This document shows, piece by piece, positions 32,837 to 40,286 of a DNA stretch of 41,305 nucleotides; position 1 is the first letter of the stretch, and each line of letters opens with the position of its first letter. The notes under the pieces were generated by a model. The model did no database searches. It was not told the DNA's origin and saw nothing but the letters and a program-made list of their open reading frames with translations. Source of the stretch: MTP4 sp9310u (GTDB lineage: Archaea; Halobacteriota; Methanosarcinia; Methanosarcinales; Methanosarcinaceae); contig DAOUSW010000015.1 in the NCBI GenBank assembly GCA_030627005.1, positions 1 through 41,305 of the forward strand, given 5' to 3'. The position numbers and the translations under genes are program-made.

Positions 32837-33460
32837 ATGAGAGGCAAACTGATCACTCTTGAAGGCATTGACGGTTCAGGAAAAAGCACGGTTGCAAAAA
32901 GACTTCAGAAAAACTCGGAAATCCGGGCTCTTGCCCCGGTCTTTACCCGGGAGCCCACAAGAGGGACCCTTACCGGGACTGCCGTGGAGCAGGCGATCCT
33001 CTCGGACACCGACCAGCTTGCGGAACTGTTTCTCTTTACCGCCGACCATGCCGAACACCTGGCAAAGCTGGTAAAACCCGCTCTGGAAAGTGGGAAAACA
33101 ATAATCTCAGACCGTTACTCCGATAGCCGCTACGCCTACCAGGGTATGACCCTGAAAAACCGAATCAAAGAGCCCATGGAATGGGTCCGGGGTCTGCACA
33201 GGGGCTGGACGGTCGTCCCGGACCTGACTTTCCTCTTCAATATCGACCCCGATACTGCAGTTGAACGCTGTGGAAAACGGGGAGAACAGACCAAGTTCGA
33301 AAAAATCGAGTTTTTGCGGGGCGTGCAGGAGAACTTTTTCAGGCTTGCAACAGAAGAACCGGAAAGGTTTCTTGTGATCGATGCCAACCGCCCTCAGGAA
33401 GCCGTTGAAAAGGAAGTTGTTGAAAAAATCCTTGGGTTCCTGGGAAATGAGCAGAAATAA
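32837..33460 (+). CDS. tmk: Thymidylate kinase
   Basis: This 207-residue enzyme phosphorylates dTMP to dTDP for DNA synthesis. Walker A is GIDGSGKST (10-18), the substrate-binding motif is TREPTRG (near 37-43), the DRY-type motif is ISDRYSDSRYAYQG (near 95), and the lid follows CGKRGEQTKFEK. Its length is typical. The GGCGGT ribosome site is modest. It is a single gene with its own Box A, facing away from the DUF166 gene. No thymidylate synthase (ThyA or ThyX) is visible in the window. Confidence 0.95.
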   Translation: MRGKLITLEGIDGSGKSTVAKRLQKNSEIRALAPVFTREPTRGTLTGTAVEQAILSDTDQLAELFLFTADHAEHLAKLVKPALESGKTIISDRYSDSRYAYQGMTLKNRIKEPMEWVRGLHRGWTVVPDLTFLFNIDPDTAVERCGKRGEQTKFEKIEFLRGVQENFFRLATEEPERFLVIDANRPQEAVEKEVVEKILGFLGNEQK

Positions 33461-33543
33461 AAAGCCCTGAATTCCTGGAAAGAAGAAAAATAAAAAAGGT
33501 TTGAAAGAAAAACCCAGGATTGAGAAAAAACTCAGTTCCGGAG

Positions 33544-33780
33544 TTACAGCTCGTTATCGTCCGCAAATTTGATCAGGGCTTCCCCGAGCATCCGGACATG
33601 GTTGGGGTTCAGGTTGAACCGGGACCTTTTCGTACCGCTGCGTTCCTTTGCAAGTTCGACGTATTCTTTCCCGAAGCGTTCGCTGTGGGCCAGGGAAATG
33701 GTAAGGTACCATCCACCCCCCATCTTGATTTCCGTGTAACCGTCTCCGCCACTTTCCTCAGGAATATTTTCTTCTGACAT
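33544..33780 (-). CDS. Small conserved-looking protein, PC4-like pattern
   Basis: This 78-residue protein has an acidic N-terminus (about 1-14), then strands (YTEIKMGGGWYLTISLAHSERFGKEYVELAKE), a basic turn (GTKRSRFNLN) and a C-terminal helix (PNHVRMLGEALIKFADD). That order of curved beta strands followed by 'F-N-L-x-P' and one helix is reminiscent of PC4/single-stranded DNA-binding proteins, but I cannot confirm it. It has ATG 33780 with GAGGT at spacing 8, and a good Box A (TTTATATGC, minus strand, 33842-33834). These signals argue it is a real gene. Its partners are unknown. Confidence 0.7.
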   Translation of the reverse strand: MSEENIPEESGGDGYTEIKMGGGWYLTISLAHSERFGKEYVELAKERSGTKRSRFNLNPNHVRMLGEALIKFADDNEL

Positions 33781-33833
33781 ATTGCAAACCTCATAAACTA
33801 CAAATTTTTACTTAAATTTGAAACCCGATAATC

Positions 33834-33842
33834 GCATATAAA
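33834..33842 (-). promoter_or_regulatory. Box A of the 78-residue protein gene
   Basis: TTTATATGC on the minus strand lies about 58 bases before the ATG at 33780 and gives a leader of about 30 bases that includes the GAGGT ribosome site. Confidence 0.5.
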
Positions 33843-33988
33843 GTTACTCAATATACCTGCAAGTTTCTTTACTATGTCTCGGTTATGTCTGTACAATGTA
33901 TTTACCCGACATAATTTCTCAAAGTATGTACAATATCCCCACTCAAAATCCTTATCCGATTTCTTTACCCGATACCCCTGTTCAATGT

Positions 33989-34711
33989 TTACTCAATTTC
34001 CGGCCCTCTCTTCAACCATTCCAGGGGAACCGAACCGTTGTGGACTGCAGTCGCCACCAGGGCGCCCTTAACTCCTATTCTTCCAAGGGTGTAAAGGTCC
34101 TCCATGCTCCGAACTCCACCTCCGAGCAAAACATCGTGCTTTGAGCGAAGCGCAAGTTCCCCGAGAAAAGCGGGGTCAAACCCTGAAGCTGTCCCTACCC
34201 GGTCCATGTCAAGGAGAATCAGGTCTTTCAGGGACAGCCCGTTCAGGGCTTCCACGATTTCAAAGGGGTCGGATGAGATCTCAGGATCCTGTTTTAGGAC
34301 TTTATCCTCTTTAATATCAATGCTGACACTGATCCTTCCCGGGTGCAGGGAAGCGGTTTCCCGGATCGCGGCAAGTGCCCCGGTTTCCGTGCCTATGACC
34401 GCCGTGTTTGCAATAGAGAGAGCTTTTTCCGCGTCATCCGGAGAGGAAACCCCGAAATCCAGCATCGTCTCGGCCTTTGAACTCACGGCCCGGATAATTT
34501 CCGAATTGGTATCCCTGTTGCCGCCCTGCAGGACGTTGAGATCGGCAATGTATACTTCCAGGGGCTGCAAAACCTCGACAATCTCTACGGGGTCCGGACT
34601 GCTGCATACTCCGCTACTATCCGAAACCGGGCGGTAATTTTCCCGAATTCCGCCTTTTGCGAGGACCACGTTACGATTAAATATATCCATTACGAAAATT
34701 ACGCGGAACAT
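33989..34711 (-). CDS. HisA/HisF-related TIM-barrel protein (COG1411)
   Basis: This 240-residue barrel protein resembles HisA but belongs to the archaeal branch called 'related to proFAR isomerase' (COG1411). Phosphate-binding loops are visible near the end: LLGGGVRS (about 193-200) and GALVATAVHNGS (about 216-227). An early YIADLNVLQGG (about 54-64) and LLDMDRVGTASGFD (about 163-176) replace the catalytic Asp segments of HisA. The family is common in methanogens and is thought to act in cofactor or sugar-phosphate chemistry. It is divergent from mfnB, which hints at methanofuran or related pathways. ATG 34711 is the likeliest start; ATG 34690 is possible. Confidence 0.75.
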   Translation of the reverse strand: MFRVIFVMDIFNRNVVLAKGGIRENYRPVSDSSGVCSSPDPVEIVEVLQPLEVYIADLNVLQGGNRDTNSEIIRAVSSKAETMLDFGVSSPDDAEKALSIANTAVIGTETGALAAIRETASLHPGRISVSIDIKEDKVLKQDPEISSDPFEIVEALNGLSLKDLILLDMDRVGTASGFDPAFLGELALRSKHDVLLGGGVRSMEDLYTLGRIGVKGALVATAVHNGSVPLEWLKRGPEIE

Positions 34712-34766
34712 ACTTATCCCATAGCTGCATCATCCTATAAAAAAATATAAAAATACGATATATTGT

Positions 34767-34874
34767 ATAAAATCAATAATATTGTATAAAACCAATAAAT
34801 TGGATAAAACCAATAAATTAAATAAAACCAGTAAATTGGGTAAAACCAATAAATTAAATAAAACGGATAATATT
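34767..34874. repeat. 18-bp tandem repeat, six degenerate copies
   Basis: Units of the form ATAAAACCAATAAATTRR begin at about 34767, 34786, 34804, 34822, 34840 and 34858 (spacings 19, 18, 18, 18, 18). They lie between the divergent HisA-like and mfnB genes, in the space expected for both promoters. Confidence 0.85.
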
Positions 34875-34918
34875 CATCATCCGAGATTCAAATTTCACCA
34901 TAAAAAAGAGGCTTATTT

Positions 34919-35623
34919 ATGAAACTGCTTGTAAGTCCAATTAACAGGGAAGAGGCAATTATCGCCTCAAAGGGCGGCGCGGACATCGTTGATGTCAAAA
35001 ATCCGAAAGAAGGCTCTCTCGGAGCTAATTTCCCCTGGGTAATCCGGGATGTGAAGGAAGCCGTCAATGGCAGGCAACCGATCAGCGCAACCATCGGAGA
35101 TTTCAACTACAAACCCGGGACAGCGTCCCTTGCAGCCCTCGGGGCAGCAGCTTCGGGAGCAGACTACGTAAAAGTGGGTCTGTACGACATCCAGACCGAA
35201 GAACAGGCCCTTGAACTGCTGACAAGAATCGTAACAGCAGTAAAGGACTACGACCCCCGAAAAAGAGTGGTAGCTTCCGGATACTCGGACTACGCACGCA
35301 TCAACTCAATATCCCCCATGCTCCTTCCGGCAATTGCAGCCGAAGCCGGTGCAGATGTGGTGATGGTGGACACCGGGATCAAGGACGGTAAATCCACTTT
35401 TGAGTTCATGAACGAAGAAGAGCTGACCAATTTCGTAAACCTTGGCCACAAAAACAGACTTGAAGTCGCAATTGCCGGCTCCCTGAAATTCGAGGACCTT
35501 GATGTGCTCGAGGCTATCGGTCCCGACATCATCGGAGTAAGGGGTATGGTCTGCGGTGGAGACAGGAGCAACGCCATCAAGCAGGACCTTGTAGAAAAAC
35601 TGGTAAGCGAGTGCCAGGCCTGA
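34919..35623 (+). CDS. mfnB: (5-formylfuran-3-yl)methyl phosphate synthase
   Basis: This 234-residue TIM-barrel enzyme joins two glyceraldehyde 3-phosphate molecules to give the furan precursor of methanofuran. It shows the start MKLLVSPINREEAIIASKGGADIVDVKNPKEGSLGA with the Schiff-base Lys in DVKNPKEG. VKVGLYD (about 80), VVMVDTGIKDG near 143 with the second active-site Lys, and the phosphate loop IGVRGMVCGG near 205 follow. Its length is typical of the family (DUF556). GAGG stands 8 bases before the ATG. It is monocistronic, divergent from the HisA-like gene. Confidence 0.93.
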   Translation: MKLLVSPINREEAIIASKGGADIVDVKNPKEGSLGANFPWVIRDVKEAVNGRQPISATIGDFNYKPGTASLAALGAAASGADYVKVGLYDIQTEEQALELLTRIVTAVKDYDPRKRVVASGYSDYARINSISPMLLPAIAAEAGADVVMVDTGIKDGKSTFEFMNEEELTNFVNLGHKNRLEVAIAGSLKFEDLDVLEAIGPDIIGVRGMVCGGDRSNAIKQDLVEKLVSECQA

Positions 35624-35693
35624 AAAATTCGATTTTTACATAGAAAAAAAAGTTTTGCGCCGGCAGGTCACCTGGCAGGTCGGCACAACAGCC

Positions 35694-35700
35694 TTTTAAA
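35694..35700 (+). promoter_or_regulatory. Box A-like element; probable leaderless mRNA
   Basis: TTTTAAA is centred about 25 bases before ATG 35722 and no ribosome site is present between them. Confidence 0.4.
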
Positions 35701-35721
35701 CATTAATTTCTTTTAGACAGT

Positions 35722-36258
35722 ATGTTCATTTTCGGGCACATAGGAATTATCCTGGGGATAGTTTATTCGGCAGCCTATTTGCTGGATCATTTGCGCCCGG
35801 AAAAAAGCTTTCGGATAGATTACCGCTGGGTTGCCTTCGGAGCCCTTCTCCCGGACATGATCGACAAGCCCCTGGGCAGAATAGTCCTTGCCGAAACAAT
35901 CGGGAGCGGAAGAATCTTTGCCCACACCCTGCTTTTTGGATTTCTGCTTGCCTTTGCAGGGTACTCCCTCTACCGCAGGACAGAGGACTCAAAACTCCTT
36001 GTCCTTGCAGGGGCATCCTTTTGCCACCTTTTCGAAGACCAGCTCTGGAAAAGCCCCGCAGTCCTTTTCTGGCCGTTTTCAGGCTGGAGTTTTCCCAGAG
36101 ACCAGATTTACGGCAATTTTTTTGAGTATTTAACAGTGGTCTTCAGCCATGCATACGACCCGGCTTATACAGGCGTGTTCACCTCCGAGATGATCGGATT
36201 TTGCATCACCGCACTGTTTGCGGGCAGTTATGCCAGGACAAAAATTTCCGGGAATTAA
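35722..36258 (+). CDS. YdjM-like membrane-bound metal-dependent hydrolase (first copy)
   Basis: This 178-residue membrane protein resembles the YdjM family (predicted membrane-bound metal-dependent hydrolases). Conserved polar motifs are FGHIGI (3-8), GALLPDMIDKPLGR (about 40-53), FAHTLLFG (about 66-73) and CHLFEDQLWKSP (about 97-108), with WPFSGWSFPRD next. His and Asp residues in these motifs are likely metal ligands. Four or so membrane helices are visible. No ribosome site precedes the ATG. A diverged copy follows 139 bases downstream. The substrate is unknown; relatives near lipid or phospholipase genes are common. Confidence 0.75.
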   Translation: MFIFGHIGIILGIVYSAAYLLDHLRPEKSFRIDYRWVAFGALLPDMIDKPLGRIVLAETIGSGRIFAHTLLFGFLLAFAGYSLYRRTEDSKLLVLAGASFCHLFEDQLWKSPAVLFWPFSGWSFPRDQIYGNFFEYLTVVFSHAYDPAYTGVFTSEMIGFCITALFAGSYARTKISGN

Positions 36259-36397
36259 GGACGAGCTAAAAGGTTTGCCTTATTTACCCGCCAATACCCA
36301 CAAAGATAAAAAATGCAGTATGTACATAGAAATGGCACATACCGAATAAAAAGAAGCAGAATATATAGATATAAGTAGAAAACCGTATAATTTTCGG

Positions 36398-36922
36398 ATG
36401 CTTCTTTTCGGTCATCTGGGGGTTACGTTAGGGATCTTTCTCTCACTGGGATTCATGATTCCACGTCTCAGGGAATTTATTGATTTCAGGTACCTTGCCC
36501 TTGGATCCATGCTTCCCGACATCATCGACAAACCCCTGGGGAAATTAATCTTTGCCCAGACCCTTGCAAACGGCCGGATTATAGGCCATACCTTATTATT
36601 TAGCCTGTCTCTTGCCCTTTTAGGGTTTTACATTTATGAAAAGAAAAGAAACCCATGGCTTCTCGCCTGTGCCGCTGGTTCGTTTTTCCACCTGCTCGAA
36701 GATAGAATGTGGGCAAATCCTTCAACGTTTTTCTGGCCGCTTTTGGGGTGGAGCTTTCCCAGAGGTTGCCCGGACCATACGGGCCTTGAATACTTTATAG
36801 TAATGTTCAAAAAGTCCTTCGAGCCTGAGCTGTCCCTGTGTTTCATCAGCGAACTCCTGGGGATGGTCATAATTATTTTATTTATTGCAAGCTCTATTAA
36901 AAAAAGAATTGAAGAGCGGTAA
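36398..36922 (+). CDS. YdjM-like membrane-bound metal-dependent hydrolase (second copy)
   Basis: This 174-residue paralogue of the preceding gene retains the same motif order: FGHLGVTLGI, GSMLPDIIDKPLGK, IGHTLLFS, HLLEDRMWANPS and FFWPLLGWSFPRG. The two differ mainly in their membrane helices and C-terminal segment. All polar motif residues are kept, so both are probably active. No ribosome site lies before ATG 36398, and TATA-like AT runs (36361-36377) begin 21-37 bases upstream, so a leaderless transcript is plausible. It is convergent with the GT2 gene, only 39 bases away. Confidence 0.75.
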   Translation: MLLFGHLGVTLGIFLSLGFMIPRLREFIDFRYLALGSMLPDIIDKPLGKLIFAQTLANGRIIGHTLLFSLSLALLGFYIYEKKRNPWLLACAAGSFFHLLEDRMWANPSTFFWPLLGWSFPRGCPDHTGLEYFIVMFKKSFEPELSLCFISELLGMVIIILFIASSIKKRIEER

Positions 36923-36961
36923 AAAAGTGAGGGTCAGAAGAACTTATCCGTAACTGCCGGC

Positions 36962-37957
36962 CTATACGACAATTATTGAATCATACATTCCCTGCCCTTT
37001 TTTTTCAGCCTGCATGTCAAAGAGCATTCCGAAGAGAAGCATCTGGACCCCCATGCCCAACACGAAAAGGTCCAGCAGGACATAGTAGGAAGGAAGCGGG
37101 GTTTGCAGCAGCGCCTGCAGGAAGACCCAGAATCCGAAGAGCACACCCAGAGGCAGGGCAATCATCCCGGCAAGGTAGAAGAGGACCAGCGGATGGAAGT
37201 CCAGGACCGTGTACTTGACCCTTAGCCTCCAGAGAAAACCCTTAAAAAGCATTGGTGAAACCTTGAGGACGTACCTGCTGTATTTTATAGAGGACTTCTC
37301 CCTACCGTAACGGGCGGGAATCACCACGTCCATAACTCTCATCCCGAAAGCGTTCAATTTGATCAACAGGTCATTGCAGTAGCCGTAATAGGGATATACT
37401 GCGTCAAGGTCCAGAGCCTCAAGGGCCTGCCTGGAAATAGCCGTGTACCCGTTCTGGGGGTCCGTGACCTGCCAGTATCCGCTTCCGATCTTCGTTAGCA
37501 GACTGAGAAGCGTGTTCCCGAAAGACCTCCAGGGGCTCATGCCGGTCCGGAAACTGTCGGAAAGAAGCCTGTTGCCCTTGGTATAGTCAGTCTCCCCTTC
37601 GATGATCGGGATGAGCAGCCGGGGCAGTTCGGCGGGGTCCATCTGGTTGTCCCCGGCCATAACAGCCACAACATCCATCTCATCCCTCAAAGCCAGCTTA
37701 TACCCGTCGATAATCCCTGCACCTACCCCTTTATTCACCTCATGGCGCAGGTACAGGACCCTCGGGTCCCTGAAACTTTTCACGACCTCCCCTGTCCGGT
37801 CCGTGCTGCCGTCATCAATCAGGTAGATCCTGTCCACATATTCCGGAATTCCGCTCAGGGTCTCCCCGATAAGCTTTTCTTCATTATAGGCCGGGACAAC
37901 AACCCCTATGCTGCAGCTTTCCAGCTTTTTGAACACCGGGTCCGAATTAAAGCTCAT
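36962..37957 (-). CDS. Family 2 glycosyltransferase, membrane-anchored
   Basis: This GT2 enzyme of about 331 residues uses an activated sugar for cell-surface glycan or lipid-linked sugar synthesis. The nucleotide-binding start is IGVVVPAYNEEKLIGETL, followed by LIDDGSTDRTGEV, the metal motif in VMAGDNQMDP (position of DxD), and QNGYTAISRQALEAL. Two or three membrane helices lie near the C-terminus (about 265-325), as in DPM1/dolichol-phosphate-type relatives. ATG 37957 is chosen; TTG 38008 is in frame and adds 17 residues, and neither has a ribosome site. A truncated GT2 homologue lies just upstream on the same strand. Confidence 0.85.
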   Translation of the reverse strand: MSFNSDPVFKKLESCSIGVVVPAYNEEKLIGETLSGIPEYVDRIYLIDDGSTDRTGEVVKSFRDPRVLYLRHEVNKGVGAGIIDGYKLALRDEMDVVAVMAGDNQMDPAELPRLLIPIIEGETDYTKGNRLLSDSFRTGMSPWRSFGNTLLSLLTKIGSGYWQVTDPQNGYTAISRQALEALDLDAVYPYYGYCNDLLIKLNAFGMRVMDVVIPARYGREKSSIKYSRYVLKVSPMLFKGFLWRLRVKYTVLDFHPLVLFYLAGMIALPLGVLFGFWVFLQALLQTPLPSYYVLLDLFVLGMGVQMLLFGMLFDMQAEKKGQGMYDSIIVV

Positions 37958-38070
37958 GTAATTTATTTTGATATTTTCCGCTTCAGCGGCGGAGATCAGG
38001 GACCCCAAAGACAGGTGTGAAGGGCCTGAGTTGAGCTTTTGAAGCGAAGCGGCTGTTACGGCAAAGAAAC

Positions 38071-38565
38071 CTACTTTTTCCCTGCAGGCTTTTTCCCGTT
38101 CAGAAGCCTGACATTTTCCATCTCATGCGAAAACCTGCACGGCCAGGAACCCACCGAAAGTTCAAAGCCCCCGTTCCTCAAAGGATCGAGCACATGAGAA
38201 AGAAGGTCGATATCCTGCATACATTCCGGATAAATAAGCACCACGAGTTCCGAATCAAAAGATGCCTTGAAAAGGACCTTCAGCAGCGCGTCTTCTCCCC
38301 CTGCCTGCGGAAGGACGCTTGCCCCACCCAGAGCCACCACTTCCATGGTCCGGTCATTAGAGCCCCTGTCAAGCACAAGTACCCGGTCGGCATAATGTGC
38401 CGCAAGCAAAACCTTGCTTCCGATGGAAGATTCTTCGTTACAGGCCGGGATCACTACCGTAAGTTCGTGCCTGAGCGCCTTCTCGGAAAACGGAGACGGA
38501 GAAGACACTATGCTCACAGGCTCGGAAATCAAAGAATAAAGACCAAGTGCAAGGGCTACAGACAA
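38071..38565 (-). CDS. Short GT2-like protein, probably truncated
   Basis: This 164-residue protein has the start of a GT2 fold: ELTVVIPACNEESSIG (about 34-49) and VLVLDRGSNDRTMEVV (about 62-77). It ends after about 130 residues of the domain, before any acceptor-site motif or membrane anchor. The expected DxD reads YPECMQDID, so the metal site is doubtful. GT2 #2 follows after about 110 bases on the same strand. The piece may be a decaying glycosyltransferase, or a small regulatory homologue. The start may be later than 38565. Confidence 0.6.
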   Translation of the reverse strand: MSVALALGLYSLISEPVSIVSSPSPFSEKALRHELTVVIPACNEESSIGSKVLLAAHYADRVLVLDRGSNDRTMEVVALGGASVLPQAGGEDALLKVLFKASFDSELVVLIYPECMQDIDLLSHVLDPLRNGGFELSVGSWPCRFSHEMENVRLLNGKKPAGKK

Positions 38566-39012
38566 GCCCTGCTCACCCCCTTATAAGTGTACATCTAAAC
38601 TAAACCCCCTTTTAAGGTATAAATGCAAAAATATTAAAGGCTATCATATAAAATATAAATAAAATCTAATATATTATAATGTTAGAAAGATACAGGTGGA
38701 AGTTTTTAAGGAGGGAGGGAATCCGGCCCCAAAAACATCGGAAAACTATTTTATCAACCCCCGACACATTGAAAAGCAAGGCAAATTGTGGACGTATCCG
38801 CCACCAGAATATACCGGGCTTCATGGACAAGACCGATTTTCAGGAGAGGGGCTTAGAGACCCGATATTCCGGGGGTGCCTCGATCAGAGCCAGAGCCACA
38901 TAAATGAAGCATATAAGGGGATACATAGAGAGAATACATATAAAGGATATTCATGGAAGGCTAAAACTTATATTCTAAGAATATTTATTCAATTAGGGGG
39001 AAACATTTTAAA
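38566..39012. other. 447-base divergent spacer in the glycan region
   Basis: No convincing gene is seen. The left part (38580-38690) is AT-rich with TATA-like runs on both strands. Frames of 74 and 106 codons starting at 38679 and 38696 overlap in different registers, have no gene-like features and probably are chance. CATATAAGG and CATATAAAGG phrases at about 38909 and 38938 may be Box A elements of the aminotransferase gene. Confidence 0.45.
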
Positions 39013-40095
39013 ATGATAGGAATTGCAGAACCTCAACTCGGGGGGGAAGAGTTAGAGGCAGTGTCGGCGGTCCTGTATTCAGGAATACTGGCCCAGGGCC
39101 CGAAAGTTGAGGAATTTGAAGAAGCTTTTGCCGGTTATATCGGATGTGAACATGCCGTTGCCGTGAATTCCGGAACAGCTGCCCTGCACTGCGCCCTGCT
39201 CGCCCATGGAATAGGACAGGGGGACGAAGTCATCACGACACCATTCAGCTTTGTCGCAAGTGGAAACTCCGTCCTGTATACGGGCGCAAGGCCGGTATTT
39301 GCAGACATCGAAACCGAAACATACACTCTCGACCCCGAAAAAATCCAGGAGAAACTCAGCCCGAAAACAAAAGCCATTATGCCGGTCCACCTTTACGGCC
39401 ACCCTGCCGGAATGAGGGCAATCCTGGAACTTGCGGAAGATCACGGACTTGCCGTAATAGAAGACGCCTGCCAGGCGCACGGTGCGGAATACCGGGGAAA
39501 GAAAGTAGGGAGTTTCGGAACAGGGACTTTCAGTTTCTACCCCACGAAAAACATGACCACCGGAGAGGGAGGGATGCTCACGACCAGCGACAGGGAAGTC
39601 ACGGAAAAAGCAAGGCTGATAAGGGCGCACGGTTCAAAGGTCAGGTACCTGCACGAAGTGATCGGGTATAACCTGCGCATGACAGATATTGCCGCGGCAA
39701 TAGGGCTCGTGCAGCTGGGGAAACTGGAAAACTTCAACTCCCGCCGCAGGAAAAACGCGGAGTCCCTGTCAGGGAAACTTGCCGGGCTTGCCGGGGTCAG
39801 GACCCCGTCCGTGAAGGAAGGGTGCACCCACGTATTCCATCAGTATACAATCGCTGTCAAAGAAAGGGACCGGCTGGCAGACTTCCTCGGAAAAGAAGGA
39901 ATAGGCACTGGAGTACATTACCCAATGACAATTCCGGACCAGCCCCTGTACGAAAACCTGGGATACAGGGACATGATGCCCGAGGCTGAGAAAGCTGCAA
40001 AAGAAGTGCTTTCCCTGCCCGTACACCCGGGACTTTCGGAAAAGGACCTGAAACAAATTTCAGAGGCAGTCAGGAATTTCTCTAGCGAGAACTAA
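39013..40095 (+). CDS. DegT/DnrJ/EryC1/StrS aminotransferase (sugar-nucleotide type)
   Basis: This 360-residue PLP enzyme aminates keto-sugar nucleotides. The PLP Lys lies in FYPTKNMTTGEGG (about residue 179), AVNSGTAALHCAL (about 50-62) binds the cofactor phosphate, and EDACQAHGAEYRG (about 149-161) holds the cofactor Asp. Its family resembles WbpE-like enzymes that make 3-amino sugars. The oxidoreductase gene 191 bases downstream is the matching step, so the pair would turn UDP-GlcNAc into UDP-3-amino sugar (alternatively the uronic form). AGGGGG stands upstream of the ATG, although at a long spacing. The final codons including the stop are duplicated three times downstream. Confidence 0.88.
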   Translation: MIGIAEPQLGGEELEAVSAVLYSGILAQGPKVEEFEEAFAGYIGCEHAVAVNSGTAALHCALLAHGIGQGDEVITTPFSFVASGNSVLYTGARPVFADIETETYTLDPEKIQEKLSPKTKAIMPVHLYGHPAGMRAILELAEDHGLAVIEDACQAHGAEYRGKKVGSFGTGTFSFYPTKNMTTGEGGMLTTSDREVTEKARLIRAHGSKVRYLHEVIGYNLRMTDIAAAIGLVQLGKLENFNSRRRKNAESLSGKLAGLAGVRTPSVKEGCTHVFHQYTIAVKERDRLADFLGKEGIGTGVHYPMTIPDQPLYENLGYRDMMPEAEKAAKEVLSLPVHPGLSEKDLKQISEAVRNFSSEN

Positions 40096-40187
40096 GGCAG
40101 TCAGGAATTTATTTAGCGAGAACTAAGGCAGTCAGGAATTTATTTAGCGAGAACTAAGGCAGTCAGGAATTTATTTAGCGAGAACTG
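40064..40187. repeat. 31-bp tandem repeat, four copies, first inside the gene end
   Basis: Copies start at 40064, 40095, 40126 and 40157. The first (40064-40094) lies in the last ten codons and stop of the aminotransferase gene and differs at a few bases. The next three are nearly identical. The array is therefore made of copies of the gene's own 3' end. Confidence 0.92.
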
Positions 40188-40286
40188 AAACCGGATTTAG
40201 GGGATTCGGAGTTTCATTTTAAGGGAAGCCCGTAAAAATATACGGGAAACCCACATAATATAAAAAAAGTAGGGGGGTAAAAAGCG

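Noticed and set aside
38696..39016. 106-codon frame before the aminotransferase
   Set aside because: No family pattern, it competes with another frame in the same spot, and it ends over the start of a well-supported gene.
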